Assembly (NCBI RefSeq): GCF_003938655.1
Contig: NZ_RJJT01000003.1
Location: 62,001 to 126,000 of the forward strand
From: Rhizobium pisi
GTDB lineage: Bacteria > Pseudomonadota > Alphaproteobacteria > Rhizobiales > Rhizobiaceae
DNA: 64,000 bases
Direction of reading: 5' to 3'
The translations under genes and the position numbers were made by a program. Shown in pieces: positions 16,520 through 24,429 of this stretch. Below the pieces are notes generated by a model. The model had not been told where the DNA came from. It saw nothing but the letters and a program-made list of their open reading frames with translations, and ran no database searches. Positions within the stretch are counted from its first letter, which is position 1. The number at the start of each line of letters is the position of its first letter.

Positions 16520-16722
16520 TTGGGCGCCGAAGGCCGGCACCGTGGATGCCGGGGCAATGGTTCCCGCGGCATGGGTTCGCTCTAACGCAAATTGCTGGGA
16601 GCCACAAGCGGAGAGCGCAAGCATCTGTGGATGATGCATGTTTCATGGGCAGAGGTACTGGAACCTTCTCGCGCGGGCCGCACTTATGCGAATCGCATAC
16701 CGCATGAAAAGGGCGATCTGAG

Positions 16723-17091
16723 ATGGTGGGATTGAACAGTGCCGTGGTGCTCATCGTGGAGGACGAGCCGGTGATCCGGTTCAATGTCCTCGATGCGCTT
16801 GAGGACGTCGGCCATGTGGCGCTGGAGGCGGCCAATGCCGATGAGGCGCTGGTGGTGCTGAAGGGGAGGCAGGATATCGATATCCTCTTCACCGACGTCA
16901 ATATGGCCGGTTCGATGGACGGCATCCAGCTTGCCAAGCGGGTGAGGGCGATGCGGCCGAACATCGGCATCATCATCACCTCGGGCTTGGTGCAGCTCGA
17001 TCCGATGGCGCTGCCGGCCAATGCCGCCTTCCTGCCGAAGCCCTATATGCACGACGCGCTGATTTCGGCGATCGATTCGCTGATGACGTGA
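16723..17091 (+). CDS. Single-domain response regulator (REC only)
   Basis: A 122-residue CheY-like receiver with no output domain. The acidic pair is E13/D14 in VLIVEDEP, the phospho-acceptor is D58 in LFTDVNM, the switch Thr is T86 in IIITSG, and K106 is in FLPKPY, so all catalytic residues are present. It likely acts by phosphorylation from an unlinked histidine kinase and works by protein contact, not DNA binding. It is convergent with cinS, separated by a long hairpin. No kinase gene is adjacent. Confidence 0.9.
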   Translation: MVGLNSAVVLIVEDEPVIRFNVLDALEDVGHVALEAANADEALVVLKGRQDIDILFTDVNMAGSMDGIQLAKRVRAMRPNIGIIITSGLVQLDPMALPANAAFLPKPYMHDALISAIDSLMT

Positions 17092-17095
17092 CGCG

Positions 17096-17138
17096 GCGCG
17101 CAGCCCGAAAACCTGTTGCGGGTTTTCGGGCTGCGCGC
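17096..17138. terminator. Perfect 18-bp hairpin between convergent genes
   Basis: Arms 17096-17113 and 17121-17138 are exact complements around a 7-base loop, just after the response-regulator stop and about 47 bases from the cinS stop. The symmetrical stem suits a bidirectional transcript end. There is no T tract on either strand, so it may act as an RNA-stabilising 3' hairpin or a factor-dependent end. Confidence 0.6.
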
Positions 17139-17184
17139 GGGGGCGCCGGGAGCATGCTCGTCTTCAGATGTGGCGGAGGGAACC

Positions 17185-17379
17185 TCAGCTGAAGCTGCTC
17201 TTCAGCGCCTCGTTTTCGTAATGGGCCTTCTTCTCATAGATCGTGAACAGAGCCATCGAGAGGAGATAGGAGAGGAAGGGATCCCCTATCTGCGTAGCGA
17301 TGTCGCGAGATGCGAGCACGTGGCGCTCCAGCGCGGTGATATCTTTCTGCATAGTGGTGTTTTCAGCGAGGCGGTTCAT
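17185..17379 (-). CDS. cinS: CinS, quorum-sensing anti-repressor
   Basis: A 64-residue protein (MNRLAENTTMQKDITALERHV ... YLLSMALFTIYEKKAHYENEALKSS) translated from an ATGA overlap with the cinI stop (17376-17379), so it is coupled to cinI. The position and size match cinS of R. leguminosarum and R. etli. There CinS binds and relieves the repressor PraR, and so links CinI to rhiR, raiR and biofilm control; this is literature knowledge. PraR itself is not in this window. The sequence is helical with no DNA-binding motif, consistent with a protein-binding role. Confidence 0.85.
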   Translation of the reverse strand: MNRLAENTTMQKDITALERHVLASRDIATQIGDPFLSYLLSMALFTIYEKKAHYENEALKSSFS

Positions 17380-18041
17380 GCTGCCATCTCCAGGAATTGG
17401 GTCACGACCGAGCGGGCCGGCACGTGCCTGACATATAGGGGGAGGGTCAGGCCGAGGGCGGCGCGCATCTTGCGCAGCACGCGGTCCGACACTTCGAAGG
17501 CGCCGCAGCAGACGGGGTACTTGCCGTAGCCGTCTGCGCGGCCGAGTTCTTCCACTTCGGCGCCTGCGCGCTTGTAGACGCGCTTGAGATAGGGTTCGTA
17601 GTTGGAAATCATTGTGTGGATGCCGTGATCGAGCGCGCATTCGCAAAGGGCGAGCAGCATCATCGAGAAGGCGCGGCCGGCGTCGATATTCGGGAAATCC
17701 CGGGCGATCGCCTCTTCGTCGATGCACATGCGCGTGCCTTCCCAGATGCCGGGGGCGATGAGATCGGCGGCAGCGGGGAACGTCTCACGGAACACGTCGT
17801 AGAGAAGGGTCGGGCCGGTCGTCGGCATCAGGCGCATGCCGCCATAGAGACGGGTGCGGCTGTCGTTGCACCAGACGAGATAGGCAGGAGAAAGAGAATC
17901 GTAGCTGTCGCGCTCGTAGGGGCCGATGACAGGAACGTCCCAGCCCAGCGTATCGGCGAAGACCTTCTTGCGCAGGCGAAACATCTGGTCGAGTACGGCG
18001 GCGTATTTCTGATACTCATGTGCCTGAATGATAGCGAACAT
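17376..18041 (-). CDS. cinI: CinI, acyl-homoserine-lactone synthase
   Basis: A 221-residue LuxI-family autoinducer synthase. The conserved residues are visible: LRKKVFADTLGWDV (R and W of the SAM/acyl-ACP pocket), ERDSYDSLSPAYLVW and RLYGGMRLMPTTGPTLL, then EGTRMCIDE. In R. leguminosarum and R. etli CinI makes a long-chain 3-hydroxy acyl-homoserine lactone and heads the quorum-sensing cascade. The ATG at 18041 is preferred over a TTG at 18062: it has GGAGGGCAAA directly upstream and gives the known CinI length. It is co-transcribed with cinS. The G/C-rich dyad at 18119-18136 is the likely CinR target. Confidence 0.95.
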   Translation of the reverse strand: MFAIIQAHEYQKYAAVLDQMFRLRKKVFADTLGWDVPVIGPYERDSYDSLSPAYLVWCNDSRTRLYGGMRLMPTTGPTLLYDVFRETFPAAADLIAPGIWEGTRMCIDEEAIARDFPNIDAGRAFSMMLLALCECALDHGIHTMISNYEPYLKRVYKRAGAEVEELGRADGYGKYPVCCGAFEVSDRVLRKMRAALGLTLPLYVRHVPARSVVTQFLEMAA

Positions 18042-18118
18042 TTTGCCCTCCAGCGTTTGCAAGTCCGTGGAAAGCAGAATGGTTCAGGCGGGCCGGATCG
18101 GAAATTCCCTCAGATAGG

Positions 18119-18136
18119 CCCCCCCAGATGGGGGGA
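18119..18136. promoter_or_regulatory. Putative CinR binding dyad upstream of cinI
   Basis: On the cinI strand the 18 bases read TCCCCCCATCTGGGGGGG, nearly a perfect inverted repeat, centred 86.5 bases upstream of the cinI ATG. It agrees at 14 of 18 positions with the dyad upstream of cinR (19041-19058). LuxR-type regulators bind 18-20 bp dyads of this layout. Function inferred from position and similarity. Confidence 0.55.
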
Positions 18137-18258
18137 TTAGCCCAAAAGTATGATGAAACGGGTTAGGACACGTGCAACCGCGGCGCGGCAAGGACCGCGA
18201 CGCTCCGGCTCTTTTAATCGAGGCATCGCGCCGTCCGAAAACCGATTTCGGGTCGATA

Positions 18259-18984
18259 CTAGGGATTGATGATGCGCAACTGTACGGCCCGCGAGGCGGC
18301 CGCCGAAATGGTGGCGCAGCCGAGCTTGAAGCGGGCGGTCTTCAGGTAATCGCGCGTGGTGTGCTCCGATATGCCCAATATGACCGAGATGTCCTTGTAA
18401 TCCTTGCCGAGAGCCGTCCAATGCAGGCATTCGATCTCGCGCGGCGAAAGCGCCGGCACGGGATCGTTCTCGCCGTAGAGCTCGTAGACGGCTTTCCGAT
18501 GGATCAGATGGGCGATCTCGATCCATTCGTTGCGGTAGCGGCGGACCAGCTCGACCCATTCCTCCTGCGGTATGCGGGCATTCACCGACAGCAGGGCGCG
18601 GCGCTGTGCCTTGTCGGCGACAGGAATGGAATAGCCGTTGCCGCCGATGCCGTGCTTCTGGGCGTCGACCAGCATGGCATAGGCCTCCGGCGTCGGCTCG
18701 ACCTCGCTCCAGTCGAAAGGCAGCTGGCGTTCGAAGCCCTGCTTGACGATCGGATCGACCTTCACATAGCTGTTGAGGAGGTAGCGCGAGACCCAGGCAT
18801 CCGGGTAGGTCCTGCGCACGAAGGGGGAATCGATCTTGCTCGCGATCGTCTGGGCGAGATGGTAGGTCACGAAATCGAGCGCATATTCGGCCTGCAGAAT
18901 GCGGATGGCGGCATCCACATTGGCCGCGCCCTTGATCTGTTCGAAAGCGGACTCGAACTTTTCGCTATAGGTATTCTCGCTCAT
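18259..18984 (-). CDS. cinR: CinR, LuxR-family quorum-sensing regulator
   Basis: A 241-residue LuxR-type protein. The autoinducer-binding domain (about residues 20-165) contains [40 protein letters not shown] and [11 protein letters not shown], the usual ligand-pocket pattern. The C-terminal helix-turn-helix (about 175-235) reads [45 protein letters not shown], typical of the family. It lies directly upstream of cinI on the same strand and activates it when bound to the CinI signal. A separate G/C-rich dyad lies upstream, which would permit autoregulation. Confidence 0.95.
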   Translation of the reverse strand: MSENTYSEKFESAFEQIKGAANVDAAIRILQAEYALDFVTYHLAQTIASKIDSPFVRRTYPDAWVSRYLLNSYVKVDPIVKQGFERQLPFDWSEVEPTPEAYAMLVDAQKHGIGGNGYSIPVADKAQRRALLSVNARIPQEEWVELVRRYRNEWIEIAHLIHRKAVYELYGENDPVPALSPREIECLHWTALGKDYKDISVILGISEHTTRDYLKTARFKLGCATISAAASRAVQLRIINP

Positions 18985-19040
18985 TTCCTACCGCCCCAAT
19001 TCCTCAAACCTAACGTGACTTTCGTAACAAATACAAGGCA

Positions 19041-19058
19041 TCCCCACATATGCGGGGA
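19041..19058. promoter_or_regulatory. Putative CinR binding dyad upstream of cinR
   Basis: On the cinR strand the 18 bases read TCCCCGCATATGTGGGGA, an inverted repeat with one mismatched pair. The centre is 65.5 bases upstream of the cinR ATG and 57.5 bases upstream of the divergent small gene at 19107. It matches the cinI dyad at 14 of 18 positions, so it may let CinR regulate itself and the divergent gene. Confidence 0.5.
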
Positions 19059-19106
19059 ATGACTATTTCGGCCCCATCTGTTAGCGCCTTCATGAGGAGA
19101 CCTCAT

Positions 19107-19301
19107 ATGGACAGCAAGAGACCATTCGAGATTGTCGAATGCCAGCAGGCGGCCAAAGGCCTGAAATCCAGCTGGCAGGACATGGCTGGTTCCGAAGCGC
19201 TGATCCGCGCGCTCGTTGCCGAACGCAACGGCGACACCCCGCTGGCGCTGTTCTGGACTGCAGTCCATAAAGCGCTCTGCGAGGAAAGCAACGCCTTCTG
19301 A
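19107..19301 (+). CDS. Small hypothetical protein divergent from cinR
   Basis: A 64-residue protein from ATG 19107, with GGAGACCTC upstream. The sequence MDSKRPFEIVECQQAAKGLKSSWQDMAGSEALIRALVAERNGDTPLALFWTAVHKALCEESN is mostly helical, acidic/basic mixed, and has two cysteines. I do not recognise a family. It shares its promoter region, and possibly the 18-bp dyad at 19041, with cinR, so it is a candidate quorum-regulated gene. An earlier in-frame ATG at 19059 would start right next to the dyad and is less likely. Confidence 0.6.
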   Translation: MDSKRPFEIVECQQAAKGLKSSWQDMAGSEALIRALVAERNGDTPLALFWTAVHKALCEESNAF

Positions 19302-19690
19302 AAAGGCGCTGCGAGCGGGCTCCGGCTTCTCCCCCCGATTTCCACAGGCTTGGCCGGACATCGAAACCGGCACCCGCGTCGCGACCAGCGAGGCCTTGCC
19401 ACGGGTGAATACGTTTTCATCTTACTCCCGTACCCGATCTGCTTGGAGCACCGAACGGCGGCATTCCAAGGAGGTCAATGAGATTCGACATTCCTCCATC
19501 GATTTGAGCCGTTATGCTTGACGAAGCGTTTCCGACAGGCGCAATGGTGCCCGTGTAAACGGTTACACTGTGTCGCGGCGGTGCATGTTGGCGGAATAAC
19601 ATACGGCGTTCAGGAGCTGTTTCCCATGTCTGCCGCCGCCGGCACGAATGATTCGGGATGCCTGGGGGCTGTGAGCACAACGGAATTGAA
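19302..19690. other. 389-base intergenic region upstream of the DUF5054 gene
   Basis: No gene supported. It holds the LacI-type dyad at 19553-19568 and, presumably, the promoter for the DUF5054 gene. Short frames across the region have no start signals. Confidence 0.4.
19553..19568. promoter_or_regulatory. LacI-family operator-like dyad
   Basis: GTGTAAACGGTTACAC is an inverted repeat with 6-base arms around a central CG, matching the general shape of operators for LacI/GalR sugar regulators. It lies about 125 bases upstream of the DUF5054 start. No LacI gene is present in the window, so the regulator would be encoded elsewhere. Confidence 0.45.
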
Positions 19691-21619
19691 ATGACTGAAA
19701 AGCGCGTGCATCTCATCTTCAAGACCCATCTCGATATCGGTTTTACCGACCATGCCGAGAAAGTCCGCCGGCAATATCACGAGCGCTTCATTCCGCAGGC
19801 GATCGAGACGGCCAAGCATTTCCATGCCGAAAATCCAGACGTGCCGAAATTCATCTGGACGACAGGCGCCTGGCTGATCTGGGACCATCTGAATTCGCGC
19901 TCGGCGGGAGAAGTCGCGGCACTGGAACAGGCGATCGAGCGCGGGCTGATCCGCTGGCACGGCCTGCCGTTCACGACCCATACGGAGCTGATGTCGCCGG
20001 ATCTCTTCCGGGCCGGGCTTTCCTATGCGCAAGAGCTCGACCGCCGCTTCGGCAAGACGACGATCGCCGCCAAGATGACCGACGTGCCCGGCCATACGCT
20101 CGGCATGGTGCCGCTGCTGGCAGAGGCCGGCATCCGCTTCCTGCATATCGGCGTCAACACGGCCTCGCCGCCGCCCGATGTGCCCGAGATCTTCCGCTGG
20201 CGGGCGCCTGACGGCGAGGAGGTTGTCGTCATGTACCAGCGCTCCTATGGCGAGACTTGTTTCCCGGAAGGCTTTGCGGACGGCCTGAGCTTTGCCCATA
20301 CCAACGACAATATCGGCCCGCAGAGCGTGCCGCAGACGGCCGAAGCCTATCGGGAGCTACGCGCCCGCGAGCCGGACGCGGTTATCCGTGCTGCGACGCT
20401 CGATGACTATGGCGCCATTCTCTGGAACGGGCGCGAGCGCTTTCCCGTCGTCGAACTGGAACTTGGCGACAGCTGGATCCATGGCTCAGCCAGCGATCCC
20501 GTGAAGACGGCGCGGTTCCTGGCGCTGCAGCGGCTCTACGACAGCTTCGCGGCGGATGGTCTCGACCAACGCCGCCTTGCCTTCGGGCGCGGGCTGGCGA
20601 TGGTGGCCGAGCATACCTGCGGCGTCGATATCAAGTCCTATCTGCGCGACGAAAAGGCGTGGTCGCGGGCCGATTTCGAGGCCGCGCGCCGGTCCGATTA
20701 TCGCTTCGCCTATACCGAAGCCTCATGGGACGAGCAGCGGGCCTATCTCGACCAGGCGGTTTCGGAACTGGACGAGATAGACCGGAGCGCCGCCCAAGCC
20801 GCGCTTGCCGAATGCGCCGCACCCGCCGTGGTCGAAGGCGGCGGCCGGGACCTTACCCTCCGCGCCGGCGGCTGGTCGATCGCGCTCGACGCTGTCAGCG
20901 GGGATGTCGTCGAGATCGTCGCGCCCTCCGGCAGGAGGATTGCCGGCCGTAACGGTTCGCTGATCGCCTATCGATACGAAAGCTACGATGCCGGCGACGT
21001 CGAGCGGCACATGCGGACCTATCTGACCCATCGCGAGGAATGGGCGGTGCTCGACCACGACAAGCCGGGGCTCGCCCGCTCGGGTGCTGCCCTTTCCAAG
21101 GTCTTTCCGCCGGTGCTGGAGGCGACGCAAGGGACGGGTGTGCTTCTGTCGATGCCTGATGAGGCGGTGCAGGCGTACGGCGCGCCGGCCCGTGTGATGC
21201 TGCATTTCACCGCTACGGACGACCGGCTCGAATTGCGCCTGACATTGCGCGACAAGCCGGCCAATCGCATGCCGGAGGCGAGCTTCCTTTCCTTCACGCC
21301 CGAAAGCGTCACCGACTGGAGTTTCCTCAAGATGGGCCTCTGGCATCGATCGCCAAACATGGCGCCGGGCGGCGGGGCGCAATTGCAGGCGGTGAGTGCT
21401 GCGCGTGGCGATCTTGGCGGAGGAGATCGGCTCACGATCGAAACCTTCGATGCGCCGCTCGTTGCGCCTCAGAGTTGGGATTTCATGACGTTCTGCCGGA
21501 CGCGGCCGGATTTTGACGCCGGCATCCGCTTCAATCTGCACAACAATAAATGGGGAACCAATTTCCCGATGTGGTGGCGGGGAGATTTTCAGGCTCGCTT
21601 CCGGCTCAGCATCGACTGA
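19691..21619 (+). CDS. DUF5054 protein, GH38/57-like putative glycosidase
   Basis: A 642-residue protein from ATG 19691. The N-terminal half resembles the alpha-mannosidase (GH38) catalytic barrel: VHLIFKTHLDIGFTDHAEKV holds the HxD metal pair (H13, D15). KFIWTTGAWLIWDHL and KMTDVPGHTLGMVPLLAEAGIRFLHIGVN follow, as in that family. The C-terminal half is beta-rich (LTLRAGGWSIALDAVSGDVVEIV...). It belongs to the DUF5054 group, whose substrates are not established; a carbohydrate substrate is inference. A LacI-like dyad upstream supports sugar control. The gene is monocistronic and ends in a strong hairpin that contains the stop codon. Confidence 0.8.
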   Translation: MTEKRVHLIFKTHLDIGFTDHAEKVRRQYHERFIPQAIETAKHFHAENPDVPKFIWTTGAWLIWDHLNSRSAGEVAALEQAIERGLIRWHGLPFTTHTELMSPDLFRAGLSYAQELDRRFGKTTIAAKMTDVPGHTLGMVPLLAEAGIRFLHIGVNTASPPPDVPEIFRWRAPDGEEVVVMYQRSYGETCFPEGFADGLSFAHTNDNIGPQSVPQTAEAYRELRAREPDAVIRAATLDDYGAILWNGRERFPVVELELGDSWIHGSASDPVKTARFLALQRLYDSFAADGLDQRRLAFGRGLAMVAEHTCGVDIKSYLRDEKAWSRADFEAARRSDYRFAYTEASWDEQRAYLDQAVSELDEIDRSAAQAALAECAAPAVVEGGGRDLTLRAGGWSIALDAVSGDVVEIVAPSGRRIAGRNGSLIAYRYESYDAGDVERHMRTYLTHREEWAVLDHDKPGLARSGAALSKVFPPVLEATQGTGVLLSMPDEAVQAYGAPARVMLHFTATDDRLELRLTLRDKPANRMPEASFLSFTPESVTDWSFLKMGLWHRSPNMAPGGGAQLQAVSAARGDLGGGDRLTIETFDAPLVAPQSWDFMTFCRTRPDFDAGIRFNLHNNKWGTNFPMWWRGDFQARFRLSID

Positions 21620-21652
21620 GCCGGAAGCGAGGCAAAGGTCAGCCGACCTTTG
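21595..21652. terminator. Two tandem perfect hairpins
   Basis: The first stem pairs 21595-21609 with 21616-21630 (15 bp, 6-base loop) and includes the DUF5054 stop codon. The second pairs CAAAGGTC at 21633-21640 with GACCTTTG at 21645-21652 and overlaps the end of the convergent DUF2934 gene. Together they probably end transcription from both sides. Confidence 0.55.
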
Positions 21653-21878
21653 TCGAAGGATTGACCCAATCTTGTCGCGGCATTTCGGGCCGCGGCGGTT
21701 TCGGGCGAAACTTCACCAGCACCTCGCGGCCATCGGCGGAGGCCTTCGTGCGTTCCAGAGCATTGCGTTCAGCAACCGCCTGGCGCCAGTGTTCGTCATC
21801 ACGGCCGTGGGGACGGCCGTGTTCTTCCCAAATCGCGTAAGCTCTTTTGCTGATCCATTCGTGGCGTCTGTCGCTCAT
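21639..21878 (-). CDS. DUF2934 family protein
   Basis: A 79-residue protein opening MSDRRHEWISKRAYAIWEEHGRPHGRDDEHWRQAVAE, which is the DUF2934 signature (an RAYxIWEExG-RPxGRDxEHWxxAxxE pattern) common in Rhizobiales. The C-terminal tail is Pro/Arg-rich. The function is unknown. Its last codons form part of the second hairpin at 21633-21652. It is the first of two small genes on this strand, with the next one starting upstream. Confidence 0.85.
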   Translation of the reverse strand: MSDRRHEWISKRAYAIWEEHGRPHGRDDEHWRQAVAERNALERTKASADGREVLVKFRPKPPRPEMPRQDWVNPSTKVG

Positions 21879-21909
21879 CTATCCGTTCCATTCCATTGGT
21901 GAAAGAAAG

Positions 21910-22116
21910 TTATTCGGCAATTCTGTCTGGCAGAACCGGCTGACGGCGCTTGGCTGCCATCAACAGGTCGAGCTCGATCGAGGAGGGCCCGAAACGGGTG
22001 AACAGGCTTTCTGCCTGCTCGCTGCGCAGTCCATATTTGGAGGCGAATTCATCAAGGCTATAGGGGCGGCCGCGCAAGATTTTGCTTCGGCGCTCCGGTT
22101 CGCGAATTTGCGTCAT
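21910..22116 (-). CDS. Small helical protein (DUF3606-like appearance)
   Basis: A 68-residue protein starting MTQIREPERRSKILRGRPYSLDEFASKYGL and containing SEQAESLFTRFGPSSIELDLLMAAKRR. The layout, a basic N terminus followed by an EFASKYGL-x7-LFTRFGPS helix pair, recalls small DUF3606-type proteins but is not a firm match. The ATG at 22116 has GGGATCACC upstream. It lies 31 bases upstream of the DUF2934 gene on the same strand, so the two may be one operon. The role is unknown. Confidence 0.55.
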   Translation of the reverse strand: MTQIREPERRSKILRGRPYSLDEFASKYGLRSEQAESLFTRFGPSSIELDLLMAAKRRQPVLPDRIAE

Positions 22117-22476
22117 TGTTGGTGATCCCAGTCGGTTTGGCGAGTTGTGAGAACAAAACAGATTACAGCGATAAAAGTTCCGTGAATTTTCAGGGTTTTT
22201 TGGCTGCGTCGTGCCATTCCCGAGCGATTTCGCGCTGGTGGCATAGAATTTTAACGATGGCGCCCAGCGAGAAAATTTCAACTAAAAAATGAAGCTAAAT
22301 CATAGCGTTAGGAAATTCGCTTCCGCGACCGGGGATAAATGGCTTTATCCCCAGCGCGTTACTCTATAGAATCAATAGTGTTATTCGGTTCGCAGGGGGC
22401 AAAATGTTCGCCGTTCCCGCGTCGATGCGACCGATACCGGAGGACTTTGGCTTCAATCCATCAAGAGGAGACAGAC
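22117..22476. other. 360-base intergenic region with a leader hairpin
   Basis: No gene seen. A perfect hairpin, GGGGATAAA at 22331-22339 and TTTATCCCC at 22344-22352 with a TGGC loop, lies about 125 bases upstream of the gene at 22477. It could be in that gene's leader or be a promoter element. The surroundings are AT-rich. Confidence 0.4.
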
Positions 22477-22860
22477 ATGATGAATGCCCTGCCGCCACTT
22501 CATGACGGCCACGCGCCGTTTACCCTCCAGCAGCTGTTTCGCGAAGCGCTGTATGCTTTTGAGGAATGGGATAGCGAATTGACCGAGCCGATCGTGACTC
22601 ACGAAGGTCGGGTCATGCCCATCAGCTTCGTTTTCGAAGCCATGCGCGAATGCACCGACATCGTGCCGATGAACATCGTCGGCGCCGTCACCGAACGGCT
22701 GACCAAGCCGTGGGAGGGCGAAGGCCCGCTCGACCAGATGACCTTCTCGACGGCTGCGCGCGTCATGCGCGTGCTGGTGCGCAAGCGCCTTCTTGCCAAC
22801 GGCACCGCGGATCTCGTCGCCGTTTCGGCCCATGCGGCTGAAGATCAAAGCCGTGACTGA
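22477..22860 (+). CDS. Hypothetical protein (127 aa)
   Basis: A 127-residue soluble protein behind AGAGGAGACAGAC and tandem ATGs. Visible blocks are FTLQQLFREALYAFEEWDSELTEPIVTHEGRVMPISFVFEAMRECTDIVPMNIVGAVTERL and MTFSTAARVMRVLVRKRLLAN. It is helical with no signal peptide. I do not recognise the family; a similar short helical protein in rhizobia would fit. A terminator (22869-22897) follows directly, so the gene is a single transcription unit. Confidence 0.65.
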   Translation: MMNALPPLHDGHAPFTLQQLFREALYAFEEWDSELTEPIVTHEGRVMPISFVFEAMRECTDIVPMNIVGAVTERLTKPWEGEGPLDQMTFSTAARVMRVLVRKRLLANGTADLVAVSAHAAEDQSRD

Positions 22861-22868
22861 CAGACTTA

Positions 22869-22897
22869 GGGATCGCGGCCACGGCTGCGATCCTTTT
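22869..22897 (+). terminator. Rho-independent terminator
   Basis: GGATCGC pairs with GCGATCC across a 10-base loop and is followed by TTTT. It sits 10 bases after the stop of the 127-residue protein. Confidence 0.65.
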
Positions 22898-22980
22898 CCG
22901 TTTCTTGGCGGAACCTCGCTCATTCCCAGCCGTTAATCCGGCAGCACGGCCGCATCAAGAAATGGCCTGGGAATGAGCAC

Positions 22981-23394
22981 ATGCTGAAATCCATCGTTCA
23001 TGAAATCATCGGCACGCCCCGGCGCGAGCCGGCTCTCCCGCGATCGCTCGAGCAGTTTCGCGACAACAAGCGCGTACTGATCATCTTTGCCGATGCACAG
23101 GACGATCGCCCCCTCATCCAGGACGAATGGCTGCGCAAGGCGCAAATGCGCCTCATCGAGGAAGACATCGAGGTATTCACCATCGCCGGCGGCGGTGCCT
23201 TTGCGCTGTTCGACGATGACTGGGAGCTCGATGCCGACGATATTAGAGAGCGGCTGCAGGGGCCGCCGTCCGGCGAGTTCGGGCTGATCCTGATCGGGCG
23301 CGACGGGACCGTCAAACTGCGCTCCAGCGAGCCGCGCACCGTGGAGGAAATCTTCAAGGCTCTCGATGACCTGCCGAAGACGACGCCCTGGTGA
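22981..23394 (+). CDS. DUF4174 domain protein
   Basis: A 137-residue protein with a DUF4174 core: LEQFRDNKRVLIIFADAQDDRPLIQDEWLRKAQ, FTIAGGGAFALFDDDWE and FGLILIGRDGTVKLRSSEPRTVEEIFKALDDLP. The thioredoxin-like arrangement (strand-helix with a loop, then an LIGRDG turn) is characteristic. No CxxC pair is present, so redox activity is unlikely. Family function is unknown. It is convergent with the GntR gene. Confidence 0.82.
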   Translation: MLKSIVHEIIGTPRREPALPRSLEQFRDNKRVLIIFADAQDDRPLIQDEWLRKAQMRLIEEDIEVFTIAGGGAFALFDDDWELDADDIRERLQGPPSGEFGLILIGRDGTVKLRSSEPRTVEEIFKALDDLPKTTPW

Positions 23395-23457
23395 CTGCTC
23401 TAGACTTCGCTTCATTCGGGTGCGGGCATGCGAAAGCTGTCCGCGCCTTTTCCACGT

Positions 23458-24165
23458 TCAGAGTTCGAAGGCCTCTTTCAGTCCAAGGCTTTTGCGTTCG
23501 CGCAGGTCGAGATCGGCCTCGATATGGGCGATGTGGTGCAGCATCAACTGGCAGGCGCGGTCGAGATCCTTGGTTTCGATCGCCGAGATGATGTCGCCAT
23601 GTTCCGAATGGCCGCAGCTCGATGCGGTCGACTGACCGTAAAGGGCGATGACAAGAGAGGAACGGGCGACGAGTTCCTCCATGAAGCGCTGCATGATCGC
23701 ATTGCCGGAGACTTCCGCCAGCATCAGATGAAAATCGCCCGATGCCTTGATCTCGGCGCGGCGCGCGGTCTGGCCGCGCTCGCTCATCAGGCGGCCTTCC
23801 TCCAGCAGAAGCTCTTTCATCCGCTTGATATCGATGGGCGTGATGCGTGCCGCCGCCTCGCGCAATATGCCAGGCTCGACCAGGCGGCGGGCGGAAAAGA
23901 TCTGGCGGGCTTCCTCCGGCGAGGGATAGGCGACGAAGGCGCCGCGGTTCGTCTCGACGCTGACGAGCCCTTCATAGGAGAGCGCCTGTAGAGCGGCGCG
24001 TGCAAGCGTGCGGCTGACATTGAAGAGATTGCCCACATCGCTTTCCGACAGCTTGGTGCCGGGCGAAAGCCTGCGCTCGACGATCGCATCGCGAATAGCG
24101 TCGCGGATCTGCTGTGCGCCGGTTTCGGAGGTATCTTCGGACAGTGCCTTGGCGGCGGATTTCAT
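23458..24165 (-). CDS. GntR-family regulator, FadR/FCD subfamily
   Basis: A 235-residue regulator. The N-terminal winged helix has QIRDAIRDAIVERRLSPGTKLSESDVGNLFNVSRTLARAALQALSYEGLV, and FCD-domain blocks follow: ARQIFSARRLVEPGILREAA, DFHLMLAEVSGNAIMQRFM and HSEHGDIISAIETKDLDRACQLMLHHIAHIEADL, whose histidines bind a metal. The ATG at 24165 is preferred over 24213 because of AGGAAACG upstream. It is divergent from the ABC/racemase operon at 24430, with an FCD-type site in the shared region (24250-24259), so it most likely controls that operon. The ligand is probably a small carboxylate or the operon's substrate. Confidence 0.9.
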   Translation of the reverse strand: MKSAAKALSEDTSETGAQQIRDAIRDAIVERRLSPGTKLSESDVGNLFNVSRTLARAALQALSYEGLVSVETNRGAFVAYPSPEEARQIFSARRLVEPGILREAAARITPIDIKRMKELLLEEGRLMSERGQTARRAEIKASGDFHLMLAEVSGNAIMQRFMEELVARSSLVIALYGQSTASSCGHSEHGDIISAIETKDLDRACQLMLHHIAHIEADLDLRERKSLGLKEAFEL

Positions 24166-24249
24166 CAAATCGTTTCCTGGTGAACGTGCAAACCATATCC
24201 GGCTTCGCGGCAAAAGTTAAACGAATTTGCGTTCGAAATGACGGTTAAA

Positions 24250-24259
24250 TTGTATACGA
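24250..24259. promoter_or_regulatory. FCD-GntR operator-like site
   Basis: TTGTATACGA fits the TNGTNNACNA consensus described for FadR-subfamily GntR sites at every fixed position. It lies between the divergent GntR gene and the ABC operon, about 85 bases from the former and 170 from the latter. Confidence 0.5.
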
Positions 24260-24429
24260 TTTTTTGCACGAATTGAGGACGAAAGCCTAATTCATGTGCA
24301 TATGCAGACCTGCCTATAAATTGCTCTCATGCGCCGGCTGATGCTGAAATCCTTTCTCCGTAAGGGTTTAAGAGGACGCGACACAATCTGGCACGGCGGA
24401 TGCATCGTCTTTTCCGAACAGGGGAAGGC

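Noticed and set aside
18042..18062. Earlier TTG start for cinI
   Set aside because: It would add seven residues and place the strong GGAGG site inside the gene; the ATG at 18041 fits CinI length and spacing.
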